NCBI GenBank assembly: GCA_937941095.1
Contig: CALDYJ010000038.1
Coordinates: 1 to 47,994, forward strand
Direction: 5' to 3'
Length of the DNA: 47,994 bases
Source: an uncultured Saprospiraceae bacterium
GTDB taxonomy: Bacteria > Bacteroidota > Bacteroidia > Chitinophagales > Saprospiraceae
Of this stretch, positions 16,843 through 26,800 are shown piece after piece. The notes under the pieces were generated by a model. The model did not search any database, had not been told where the DNA came from, and saw only the letters and a program-made list of their open reading frames with translations. Numbering within the stretch: position 1 is the first letter of the stretch; each line of letters starts with the position of its first letter. The translations under genes and the position numbers were made by a program.

Positions 16843-19797
16843 CTAGACCTATTACAACATATCTATTATAGAGCGTTCGTTACTGCTCTTACATGCATTT
16901 TTGCATGCACTATCCTTTGTGGTCAAAAGGCTCCAGCAGAAACTGCTACTGATTGGGCTACTTTAACTTTTGATAAAATGAGTCTTGATGAAAAAATCGG
17001 GCAGCTCATGTGGATAAGAGCTCATTCTGATCTAGGTGCTGATCACATTACCAAGGTTGAAAAACTCATAAAAGATTATCATGTAGGAGGATTAACCTTT
17101 TTTCAAGGGGCTCCTGAAAAACAAATCGAACTCATCAATAAATATCAAAGTATATCAAAAATTCCTTTGATCATCTCCATGGATGCAGAATGGGGACTTG
17201 GTATGAGGTTTAAAAAAGATGGTTTTAGTTTTCCAAAACCCTTAACCTTAGGAGCCATCCAAGAGAATAGATTAATCTATGACATGGGAGAAGAAATAGC
17301 AAAACACCTCAAGAGGGTGGGAGTACATGTAAATTTTGCACCAGTTGCTGACATTAATAACAACCCAAAAAACCCCGTGATCAACACTAGGTCATTTGGA
17401 GAAGATCGATTTAATGTAACCTCTAAATCTTACCTCTACATGAAAGGTATGCAAGATCATGGAATCATGGCTTGCGCCAAACACTTCCCTGGCCATGGCG
17501 ACACTGACTTAGATTCTCATTATGATCTCCCTTTGATTAATCACAGCATCAATAGAATAGACAGCATTGAACTATATCCTTTTAAAGTACTTTCGGAAAA
17601 AGGTGTAGAAAGCATGATGGTTGCTCATCTTGCTATTCCTGCCATTGATGACACACCAAATCTTCCAACCACACTTTCAATGAAGACCGTTACAACTTTG
17701 CTAAAAGACAGTTTGAAATTTAATGGTTTAGTGATTACAGATGGATTAGGCATGAAAGGTGTTACTAAGCATTACAAAGAAGGAGAAGTTGAAGCCAAAG
17801 CTCTACAAGCTGGTAATGACATATTGCTATTACCGCAAAACATTGAAGCTGCTTTTGAAGAAATAAAAAAGTATTTACAGGAAGGAAAAATCAAACAAGA
17901 AGCATTTGATCGCTCTGTAATGAAAGCTTTAAAAGCAAAACAAAAACATGGAGTCCACGAATTCAAAACCATTTTCACCGAAGATGTAAGATCAATAATT
18001 TTTTCAACTGAAGCTAAGATGCTTAAACGAAAGTTACTTAAAGCTTCACTGACAATGGTTCGTAATAAAAACTACCTCGTTCCTTTTCAAAAACTAGACA
18101 CTTTAGATATAGCTTCAATCGCACTTGGCGTAGATAAAATTACACCATTTCAAGAACGCATGAACAGCTACACTAAAGTCGAGCATCATCAATTTTCTGA
18201 TTTTAAAAATGAGAGTAAAATAAATAATTACTTATCCAAGCTAGGACAGAAAGAAGTCGTGATCGTGAGCCTTCATGATGTAAGTTCATATGCAAGTAAA
18301 AACTATGGCTTTGATGACAAACAATTGTTCTTCATAAAAGAATTAGCTCAAAGAACAAAAGTTGTTTTAACCGTTTTTGGAACACCCTACAGTCTGGTGT
18401 ATTTTGATGATCTTGAATGGATTCAAGTTGCTTACGAAGAAAATGAAGACAGTCAAGACTTAGCCGCTCAAGCTTTATTTGGTGCATTTGGAATGAAAGG
18501 CAGACTACCCATAAGTGCATCAAAAAGAAGCACCTATAACACTGGTGTGAATACTCCATATTTATTTCGATTGGGATATGATATTCCTGAAAGTGTGGGG
18601 CTCAACTCCAAAATCTTAAACAGGATTGATTCGCTTGCTGAAGATGCTGTCAAAATAAAAGCCACTCCTGGTTGTGTAGTTTTAGTAGCAAAAGATGGTA
18701 AGGTTGTTTTTGAGAAAGCTTATGGCCATCACACTTACGACAAAAAAAGAAAGACCAAGACAAGTGACATTTTTGATTTAGCTTCTTTGACAAAGATACT
18801 TGCAACTACCATCTCTGTTATGAGCCTTGAAGAATTGAAAAAGATTCAATTGTCAAAACCATTATCAAAATACTTAAGCGCTTTAAGGAATACAAACAAA
18901 CAAGACATCACCATTGCTCAAGCATTGAGTCACCACTCTGGCTTGGCTGGATGGATTAAATTTTATGAAGAAACCATCGAAGAGAAAAACGGTAAAACAG
19001 TCCCTTCCACAAAATTTTACAGCGCCCAAAAAAGCAATGCCTTTAACATTGAAGTTACCGAAAAACTATTTTTAAAGTCTAGTCATAGAGACACCTTAAT
19101 GAAGCGTATCTACGAATCCGAATTACGTAAAAACAAAGATTATAAATATAGCGACTTGGGATTTTATCTTCTGGCCGATTTAGTAAAAAGTATAAGTAAT
19201 AAAAAATTAGACCAGTATGTAAATGATCAATTCTATGCTCCTCTTGGATTGCAAACAGCCACCTTTAATCCTACTAAAAAACACAAGCTAAATAGAATTT
19301 TACCTTCAGAAGTAGACTCTTATTTTCGGAATCAAAACATTCATGGTTATGTACACGATATGGGAGCTGCTATGCTAGGAGGTGTAAGTGGACATGCAGG
19401 ATTATTTGCCAATGCAGGAGATGTGGCCATCATTATGCAAATGTTATTAAACAGTGGTTATTATGGAGGAAAACAATACCTCGAACCTTCAACAGTAAAT
19501 AAATTTACAAAAAGATGCATTAATTGCAGCAGAAGGGGCTATGGATTTGATATGTTGCAAACAGATAAAAATGAAGTTTTGAATTTTTCTGACAAAGCTT
19601 CAAATTCAACTTTCGGGCACCTAGGATTTACTGGAACCGCTACATGGGTTGACCCGCAAAGTCAGATCGTTTATGTTATCCTTGCAAACAGAACTCATCC
19701 TTCTATGAAAAACAACAAGTATGGAAGAAACGATTATCGCCCAAAGATTCAAGAGACCATATATGATGCATTAATCATCAATAAACCTACTCAGTAG
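16840..19797 (+). CDS. GH3 beta-N-acetylglucosaminidase fused to a beta-lactamase-like serine hydrolase
   Basis: A 985-residue exported protein with an N-terminal hydrophobic segment and cleavage near residue 28. Residues ~40-370 are a NagZ-type GH3 barrel with KHFPGHGDTDLDSHYDLPLI, supplying the catalytic His227, and nucleophile Asp301 in VITDGLGMKG. Residues ~400-570 resemble the GH3 C-terminal alpha/beta domain. Residues ~590-980 are a class C beta-lactamase/PBP-like domain with SLTK (Ser649, Lys652), YSD (Tyr770) in place of YxN, and HLGFTGT as the KTG equivalent. This fusion recurs in Bacteroidota. Joint cleavage of muropeptide sugars and peptide or ester bonds in the periplasm is the likely role, either wall recycling or remodelling. 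Confidence 0.92.
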   Translation: MLDLLQHIYYRAFVTALTCIFACTILCGQKAPAETATDWATLTFDKMSLDEKIGQLMWIRAHSDLGADHITKVEKLIKDYHVGGLTFFQGAPEKQIELINKYQSISKIPLIISMDAEWGLGMRFKKDGFSFPKPLTLGAIQENRLIYDMGEEIAKHLKRVGVHVNFAPVADINNNPKNPVINTRSFGEDRFNVTSKSYLYMKGMQDHGIMACAKHFPGHGDTDLDSHYDLPLINHSINRIDSIELYPFKVLSEKGVESMMVAHLAIPAIDDTPNLPTTLSMKTVTTLLKDSLKFNGLVITDGLGMKGVTKHYKEGEVEAKALQAGNDILLLPQNIEAAFEEIKKYLQEGKIKQEAFDRSVMKALKAKQKHGVHEFKTIFTEDVRSIIFSTEAKMLKRKLLKASLTMVRNKNYLVPFQKLDTLDIASIALGVDKITPFQERMNSYTKVEHHQFSDFKNESKINNYLSKLGQKEVVIVSLHDVSSYASKNYGFDDKQLFFIKELAQRTKVVLTVFGTPYSLVYFDDLEWIQVAYEENEDSQDLAAQALFGAFGMKGRLPISASKRSTYNTGVNTPYLFRLGYDIPESVGLNSKILNRIDSLAEDAVKIKATPGCVVLVAKDGKVVFEKAYGHHTYDKKRKTKTSDIFDLASLTKILATTISVMSLEELKKIQLSKPLSKYLSALRNTNKQDITIAQALSHHSGLAGWIKFYEETIEEKNGKTVPSTKFYSAQKSNAFNIEVTEKLFLKSSHRDTLMKRIYESELRKNKDYKYSDLGFYLLADLVKSISNKKLDQYVNDQFYAPLGLQTATFNPTKKHKLNRILPSEVDSYFRNQNIHGYVHDMGAAMLGGVSGHAGLFANAGDVAIIMQMLLNSGYYGGKQYLEPSTVNKFTKRCINCSRRGYGFDMLQTDKNEVLNFSDKASNSTFGHLGFTGTATWVDPQSQIVYVILANRTHPSMKNNKYGRNDYRPKIQETIYDALIINKPTQ

Positions 19798-19838
19798 ACA
19801 AACAAAGCGCCTGACAGTAAATGTAAGCTTCAATAAAA

Positions 19839-19936
19839 TACCGTATTTAAAATAGTTACTACCGTATTTAAATCTCCTCTTTATAAAACCTAAATTTTCC
19901 TTAGGTTTACTAAACCTTGAAGGTTTAGTAAACCTA
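19839..19936. repeat. direct repeat pair and nested hairpins upstream of the helicase gene
   Basis: TACCGTATTTAAA occurs twice (19839-19851 and 19860-19872), 21 bases apart. A 16-bp perfect stem follows: TAGGTTTACTAAACCT (19902-19917) pairs with 19921-19936 around a TGA loop. Its left arm can instead pair with AAACCTAA at 19886-19893, through TTAGGTTT at 19901-19908. The two hairpins are mutually exclusive. No T run follows, so it is not a standard terminator. Confidence 0.75.
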
Positions 19937-19989
19937 GCCCTTCGATTTTTCATTCATTCTTTTATTAAAGTAAAATAGTCTCCATACCA

Positions 19990-22410
19990 ATGTCGAAGTC
20001 TAAGGAAGGTTTAGATTGGTTTAAACAGCAAGGCTGGAAAGCTCACAAATTTCAAAAGGATACTTGGAAAGCATACCTTAATGGACATAGTGGTTTAGTA
20101 AACGCTCCAACTGGTAGCGGCAAAACCTATTCTCTCTTCATTCCAATTGTACAAGAATACATCAACAACAAAAACAAACCAGTTGGCATTAAAGCCATTT
20201 GGATTACACCAATAAAAGCATTAGCAAAAGAAATCCGATATGCTTGTCAAAGATTATGTGACGATTTAGGCCTTGAATGGAATGTTGCCATTAGGACAGG
20301 AGACACCTCTCAAAGCGAACGTGCTAAATTAAAAAGAAAGCCCCCAGATGTTTTGATCACAACACCTGAAAGTTTACACCTTCATTTAGCTTCCAAAGGG
20401 TATAGAAACTATTTTAAAAACTTGAGTTGTATTGTCATAGACGAGTGGCATGAATTGATAGGTTCAAAAAGAGGTGTGCAAATTGAGCTGGCACTCTCCA
20501 GAATCAAATCTTTTTTACCCAATTTAAAACTTTGGGGCATCTCCGCTACTATAGGCAATATGGAAGAAGCCGTTAAAGTATTGCGCGGACACCATTTTCC
20601 CGAAAAGGAATTTACAATCATCAAATCAAAAATTAAAAAGAAAATAGTGGTCGAAACTTTACTACCTGATGTCATAGAGAAGTTCCCATGGGCTGGTCAC
20701 TTAGGTTTAAGCATGTTGAAAAAAGTATTGCCAGTCATAATGGCAAGCAAAACGACACTTATTTTTACAAATACTCGGGCGCAAGCCGAAATATGGTATC
20801 AAAATTTACTGCTTCTTGAACCTGAACTTGCGGGTGTTATAGCGATGCATCATGGTAGTATAAACAAAGAATTAAGGGCTTGGGTAGAACAAAGTCTACA
20901 CGAAGAAAAATTAAAAGCAGTGGTTTGCACTTCAAGCTTAGATCTAGGCGTTGATTTTAGACCGGTAGAAACAATCATACAAATAGGGAGCCCAAAAGGC
21001 GTAGCACGATTTATACAGAGAGCAGGAAGAAGTGGTCATCAACCAGGAGCAGTTAGCAAAATCTATTTCGTTCCTACACATTCACTTGAATTGATAGAAG
21101 CAGCCGCTCTGAGAAAAGCAATAAAGGATCATGTCATGGAAAGCCGCATTCCATACTTTCGATCCTTTGATGTGCTTGTCCAATACTTGGTTACCCTTGC
21201 TGTTTCTGATGGTTTTGATCCAGAGAAGGTTTATAGAGAAATCAAACAAACCTTTTCTTTCGAAAGCATCAATAGCGAAGAATGGAACTGGTGCTTACAA
21301 TTCATAACTTCTGGTGGTGCCGCTTTAGAAGCTTATGATGAATACTCAAAGGTCATTATTGAAGCAGGATTATACAAAGTTATAGATAGACGTACATCCA
21401 TGCGGCACCGACTATCGATCGGCACCATCGTCAGTGATGTATCTATGATCATTAAATACGTTTCTGGTAAGCGAATAGGAACCGTAGAAGAATGGTTCAT
21501 CTCACAATTAAAACCAGGAGATAACTTTTGGTTTGCAGGAAGAAGCCTTGAGCTAGTTCGAGTAAAAGGTATTACTGCACAAGTAAGAAAAAGCAAATCC
21601 AAGAAAGGGAAAATTCCAAGTTGGCAAGGAGGGCGAATGTCGTTTTCCTCTGAACTTTCAGCAATGCTACGTTATAAAATTGACGAAGCAATTTCCGGTA
21701 AGTTTAAGGATCCTGAGTTAAAAAGTATTTACCCGCTAATTGAATTGCAAGCTGAACTTTCCCACGTCCCAAATCAAGATGAATTTTTGATAGAATATTT
21801 CAAAAGCAATGAAGGCTACCACCTTTTATTTTACCCTTTTGATGGAAGGTATGTACATGAAGGAATGGGGGCGCTATTGGCTTGGCGTATTGCAAGAATA
21901 AAACGAATGTCTTTTTCCATAGCTATGAATGATTATGGTTTTGAATTGTTGTCAGATGTAGAAATCCCAATCGAACAAGCTTTAGAAGATGGGCTATTCA
22001 ACACAAAAGATCTAGGCAGGCATATTGAAGAGAGCATCAATAGTGTAGAAATGGCAAGAAGAAAATTTAGAGACATAGCAGGAATTGCTGGCCTTGTTTT
22101 TAAAGGCTATCCAGGTAAAGAGAAGAAGGATAAACACTTACAATCTTCTTCTCAATTATTTTTTGAAGTATTTACAGATTACGAACCAGACAACCTTCTC
22201 TTGATAGAAGCATACGATGAAGTTATGAACTTCCAATTGCAAGAAGCGCGATTAAGGGCTACTCTTGAACGTATTAATACCCGCAAGATTGTTTTAGCAA
22301 AACCTGAAAGAGCTACCCCTTTTTCTTTTCCAATTATGGTAGATAGAATGAGAGAAAAAATGAGCAATGAAAGCTTAGAAGATCGCATTAAAAAGATGAC
22401 ACTTAGGTAA
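19990..22410 (+). CDS. ligase-associated DNA damage response DEXH helicase (Lhr-like)
   Basis: An 806-residue SF2 helicase with NAPTGSGKTYS (Walker A), ITPIKALAKEI, TTPESLHLHLAS, DEWHELIGSKRG (DEXH), SATIG (motif III), CTSSLDLGVDF and QRAGRSGH (motif VI). It then has the winged-helix and C-terminal core of Lhr proteins. Length and order fit the 'ligase-associated DEXH box helicase' family, normally encoded with an ATP-dependent DNA ligase, an MBL-fold exonuclease and the PdeM phosphoesterase. PdeM is in this window at 30560, but no ligase or exonuclease gene is. It probably unwinds DNA or RNA:DNA 3' to 5' during repair. The 190-base leader is unusually structured. Confidence 0.92.
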   Translation: MSKSKEGLDWFKQQGWKAHKFQKDTWKAYLNGHSGLVNAPTGSGKTYSLFIPIVQEYINNKNKPVGIKAIWITPIKALAKEIRYACQRLCDDLGLEWNVAIRTGDTSQSERAKLKRKPPDVLITTPESLHLHLASKGYRNYFKNLSCIVIDEWHELIGSKRGVQIELALSRIKSFLPNLKLWGISATIGNMEEAVKVLRGHHFPEKEFTIIKSKIKKKIVVETLLPDVIEKFPWAGHLGLSMLKKVLPVIMASKTTLIFTNTRAQAEIWYQNLLLLEPELAGVIAMHHGSINKELRAWVEQSLHEEKLKAVVCTSSLDLGVDFRPVETIIQIGSPKGVARFIQRAGRSGHQPGAVSKIYFVPTHSLELIEAAALRKAIKDHVMESRIPYFRSFDVLVQYLVTLAVSDGFDPEKVYREIKQTFSFESINSEEWNWCLQFITSGGAALEAYDEYSKVIIEAGLYKVIDRRTSMRHRLSIGTIVSDVSMIIKYVSGKRIGTVEEWFISQLKPGDNFWFAGRSLELVRVKGITAQVRKSKSKKGKIPSWQGGRMSFSSELSAMLRYKIDEAISGKFKDPELKSIYPLIELQAELSHVPNQDEFLIEYFKSNEGYHLLFYPFDGRYVHEGMGALLAWRIARIKRMSFSIAMNDYGFELLSDVEIPIEQALEDGLFNTKDLGRHIEESINSVEMARRKFRDIAGIAGLVFKGYPGKEKKDKHLQSSSQLFFEVFTDYEPDNLLLIEAYDEVMNFQLQEARLRATLERINTRKIVLAKPERATPFSFPIMVDRMREKMSNESLEDRIKKMTLR

Positions 22411-22468
22411 TACAGTTTAGTGTAAAATTATTTTCTTACAAATCGAATGTGTTCAACAGAAGAAAACA

Positions 22469-22500
22469 GGTTCACTGTGCAAAAACACAGCAAACCTTTT
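22469..22500. terminator. convergent terminator between helicase and subtilase genes
   Basis: On the minus strand, GGTTTGCTGTG pairs fully with CACAGTGAACC (two G-U pairs) around a six-base loop and leads into TGTTTTCTTC. On the plus strand the same hairpin has two mismatches and a TTTT tail. It probably serves both genes. Confidence 0.65.
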
Positions 22501-22505
22501 AAGTA

Positions 22506-23720
22506 TTACAAACTAGCTCTTAAATCTAAAGTGCCATCCTTATCTGTAGCTACTGGCCCGTTATTGTTTATAACTCCCCCATTTACCAACAGTATTCCTG
22601 CAACATAAGGTGCAGCCATAGATGTACCACTTTTTTCAGAATAGTAACCATTCTTTTTTAAATCACAAGATTTAATGTCAACACCAGGTGCTGCAAAATC
22701 AACTGGCCCATTTCCAAAATTTGAAAAAGAAGCAATGTTTAAATTTGAATCATAAGCTGAAATAGTATACACATTTGTGTTATTGAATCTTGCTGGTACA
22801 AAACCACTAGCGTTTGCATTTGCATTTCCTGCTGCTAAGGTTACATATATTCCTGCATTCCCTAGTGCATTAAACTGTGCTTGCAAGGTTGTCTCCGTAA
22901 TGCTTCCAGTAGAAGTTCCAGACAAACTATAATTAGCTACATCACCTGGTCGGGCTACCGCTGCAACATAAGTGTTACCTGCTATAAGTTGAGACCAAGT
23001 ACCTGAGCCAGCAGCGTTCAAAACTTTTACACCTATTATGGTTGCTCCAGCTGCTACTCCTTTTACACCGATAAAATTATCTTTTGCTCCTATGATACCA
23101 GCAACATGAGTTCCATGTCCATTGTTATCTTTAAAAGCAGGTTCTGCAGGTACAAAAGAAATACTCAATGTTGTGTTGACATTTAAGTCTGGGTGCTTCC
23201 CATATATTCCTGTATCCACCACAAAAGCATATTTGCCAACACCAGATGAATTTTCTGCACCAACATCTGAAATTCCCCAATCTAATTCTTGCTTATTAAG
23301 CTTAATGCCTTCAAACTTCTTAATAAACCCTTTAAAAGCATAGTCTTTTTCAATTTTTCGAATAAACTTATACTTTCTTAAAAGTGCTTCATCCTTTTTT
23401 GAGCCAATTTTAATGGAGGCAAAATTTTTATTCCCTGACACCACATTAATCAACTTAAATTCTTTAAGTCCACCTTTTCGTAATTCTGTTTCTAATTTTT
23501 GTCTTAATTCCGTACTATTGGTTTTAAATTCTTTCGCCCGAGCTTCTCTGCTTATTAAACTTTTAAAATCCTTTTGCTTTGTTGTTGCTTTATGAAAATC
23601 ATCTTGAAGAAAGATAATGTATTGATTAGGAATAACCTTTGGTTTTTCATTTTGAGCAGACAGCGAAACATACAAACATAAGATGAACATTGTGCATATG
23701 CACTTAAATACCGTTTCCAT
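22506..23720 (-). CDS. secreted subtilisin-like serine protease (S8)
   Basis: A 404-residue precursor with a signal peptide (residues 1-22) and an I9-type propeptide (~33-130, beginning PNQYIIFLQDDFHKA). The catalytic domain resembles proteinase K. The triad is Asp169 (FVVDTGIYGKHPDL), His202 (NGHGTHVAGIIGA) and Ser367 (SGTSMAAPYVAGILL), with oxyanion Asn299 in LAAGNA. The protein stops ~37 residues after the catalytic Ser and carries no T9SS tail, unlike the two neighbouring cargo genes. It should therefore stay in the periplasm or leave by another route. It lies downstream of, and co-directional with, the paralog pair, with a 111-base gap that suggests its own promoter. A TAATTTTG box lies just above its start. 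Confidence 0.92.
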   Translation of the reverse strand: METVFKCICTMFILCLYVSLSAQNEKPKVIPNQYIIFLQDDFHKATTKQKDFKSLISREARAKEFKTNSTELRQKLETELRKGGLKEFKLINVVSGNKNFASIKIGSKKDEALLRKYKFIRKIEKDYAFKGFIKKFEGIKLNKQELDWGISDVGAENSSGVGKYAFVVDTGIYGKHPDLNVNTTLSISFVPAEPAFKDNNGHGTHVAGIIGAKDNFIGVKGVAAGATIIGVKVLNAAGSGTWSQLIAGNTYVAAVARPGDVANYSLSGTSTGSITETTLQAQFNALGNAGIYVTLAAGNANANASGFVPARFNNTNVYTISAYDSNLNIASFSNFGNGPVDFAAPGVDIKSCDLKKNGYYSEKSGTSMAAPYVAGILLVNGGVINNNGPVATDKDGTLDLRASL

Positions 23721-23831
23721 TATTTGATTTTTTTGGTTTAATTAATAAGCCAAAATTATAACAGAAGGCATTCATATTTCACACCCTTTTCAGTCAAACA
23801 ATAAAAATCACGGATTTCGGGTAGGCACCAC

Positions 23832-26800
23832 CTATTGCAAAATTAATTTACCTACATACTTTTGATCATTGACATTACACTTAACGATGTATAAGCCTTT
23901 CGGCAAATGATTTAGATCGAGTGTAGGATCTGCTCCTGTTAAATTATTGACAGGCTTAATTTGCATTCTTTGCCCTGCTAGATTTACGACTTCTAAATTT
24001 GCTAAATCCTTCAGTTTTAAAAGACTCACAAATCCTGTTGTAGGGTTAGGGGAAAGCTGAAGCAATCTGGCCCTATTTTCTTTTACTGAACTGACGTCCA
24101 AAAAATCAAGATAAACTTCTTCCGAATATTCACATTCTTCGTCAGCCGTAATTACTTCCACTTGATAGCTCCCACTTTTTAAATTTTCAAAAATCGGAGA
24201 TTCTTGGAAAGCTCCAATCTCTTCAATTCTATATTGAAAAGCTTCGATTCTATTTTCTAAAATTATTTCAATCTTGCCATCTTTAGCCTCATTATTACTT
24301 GCAGGGGTGATTATAATTTCTGGCTTGATTTGACATAAAGGGCCATCTATGCAAAAGCCATGAGTTTTATTGCTTCCAAAACTTCCATCTCCTTTTATCA
24401 ACTCAAAACCAAAGTCAGTATTTATAGAATATCCAAAATGCACATACTCCCCTGTTTCGTTTTGGAGACCATCTCCTCCTAAATCATGAATACTAAATAG
24501 GTAACATTCATAGGGAGAAAGACACAAGCTATGGACCTGTTCCGAATAATCATTAAAATAAGGTCCACCTTCCGCCACAAGCTCTCTTGTTCCCAAGGTA
24601 GAAATAGTCCAATATACTTCTTCAGGATTATCATCAAGTTTGAGTAAAACTTCTAAAGTTTTAAAACGCTCTTCGGTTTTGAAATATGGATAGGTAGAAA
24701 TTTTATTTAAATCAACTACAGTACCCGAATCAGCTATTGTTACATTTCTTAATTCAATGGTAATTTCACTTTCTTCAGGCAAGTTGTATTCTGCATCCAA
24801 TTCAAAATCATATGAATTTCCGTGGCTTAAGTTTCCGCTCCAAAAATATTCTTGGAGTGTTAGGCCATTAACCAAAAATAAAACCGTTGCTTTTGAAAAA
24901 TTTTTATAGCCTATATTGGTGAATCTAAACTTTGTTTTATTACTAATGTTTTCATCACAATAATCATCTGTTTGAATCATTTCTATTAATGCATCCGCAT
25001 CAGGAACCCTCGAAATGATGGCTTCAATCTTGTTATTGTTTACGTATGCTTCTCCTTCTAAACTCAACACTGCTTCTAATGTATATTTTCCTTTTTGAGG
25101 AATAACAAATTGCTCCTCAAGATCAATGCTTATTTCTTGACCAGGTAAAACCAAATCAAACCTATCTTCTTCTAAAATCTTTTCTCCGTTTAAAAACAAT
25201 TCAATTTTAAAAGCTTCCACCTCAAGTAGACCCTCATTTTTTATACCTAGGCTTATAGTTTCGTTTTCACCAAATACATTTAAGGTATGCAAAGAGTCAA
25301 ATCGAACTAAATTCAAGTCTACTTCATCCCTATCAAAATCAATGGCTACAATTTGAGAGCCACCGCCAGAATTTGATGTCACCCAACACCTATCGTCAGC
25401 ATCTAGAACCATCTGGTTTGTATTCACATTGTGCAACATTGAATTTGGGTATGAATTAAAGCCTACATCCAAAACAAGTTCTTCATATGAAAGCTTGCCT
25501 AAAGGATCTTCTTTTTTTCGTCCATTTGCGATGAGGCTAAAGATATTATCTTCATCTGTGAGCAGATAAGTCAATAAAATATTTTCATTCTGATCAATAG
25601 CTGCTGATCCAAAAACTCTTTGCTTGTCATCTTCTGGAGCAAAAGTACCTTCTTGATAAACATACCAAGTCCCTCCGTTCTCTTTTCGCAACTCGGCCCA
25701 ACGAACGCCTAAGCTTGAAATTCCTACTTCAACATTTACTGTCAAAGCAAATACTAAAGCTTCATGATCTTCGTATCTATAATAATGTGGCGTATTTAAA
25801 ATCAAAGGTTTCCTTAAACTAGGTTTATAAAAAAGATCATCTCCGAAAGACGACCAAGAAGTTCTTGTATTAAACAAAGACATAGGAATTTGTAATTTTT
25901 CAATGCTAGGATCATTTTCATCATCCCAATTTATTTCAAATTCCATTAATTCAACAAGATCATTTTGATAAGCATAATAGTCATCATCGATAACAGAAAG
26001 AACTATTGGTGATGATGCTGGGTTGAAATTCTTATTGTTTGCACTTGCAGCACTTAAGATATGTGCTTCAGTGATTGGTTCTGCTATAGGTAGCAATAAG
26101 GATTTTGTTCGAGGCAAGTCAATACCACTCATTAAATCTTGGACATTGATAAAGTAAAATAGATAATTTTCTTCAAGAGAAGTCCTGGTACTTATTACCA
26201 AACTTTCTCCCCACAAAACAAAAGAAGGTTCCAAAACGCTTGCCTCTAATTGAAAGCCATATTGATTCAAAACCCTTGGATCTAAATCGTCACTCAAGAC
26301 AGTAAAGCTGAGGTAATCATCACCAAATAGTTCAGAAATAATCCAAGATTCATTTTTGTGGTCATATATAATATTGGAATATTCTTCAGTATCATCAAAG
26401 CTTATTGGACTTAATACGTTAAGGTTTATTCCTCTTAGCGTCTTACCTATTTTATCTATTCTTCTTATCACTCTTCCTCCAGCATATTGCATAAAATAAT
26501 CCTTTCCAACTGCGCCATTAGATCTTAAACAAACACTTTTTCTTTTATTTAATCTTAGGTTTAAAGGCCGTTCATGAATTGGGTCGATCTTCGTTTGTCT
26601 CACAGGGTCATCTACTTCGTTTTTAATACACACCCCACCTTGTATTAAAATAAGCTGTTCTTCGTAATAATCAATCCCATTAAGATTTACTTTGATGGGA
26701 GTGTTCTCATCAAAGGGTACAATGCTGAAGTTGCTGCATTCAGCATCTTCTCCTATGACATCGAATCTAAAATCTAAGATGTCTTGATAAATTGCAAAAG

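Noticed and set aside
19771..19953. 60-codon reverse frame over the helicase leader
   Set aside because: Its sequence is produced by the palindromic repeats and overlaps the end of the GH3-fusion gene; no protein-like features.
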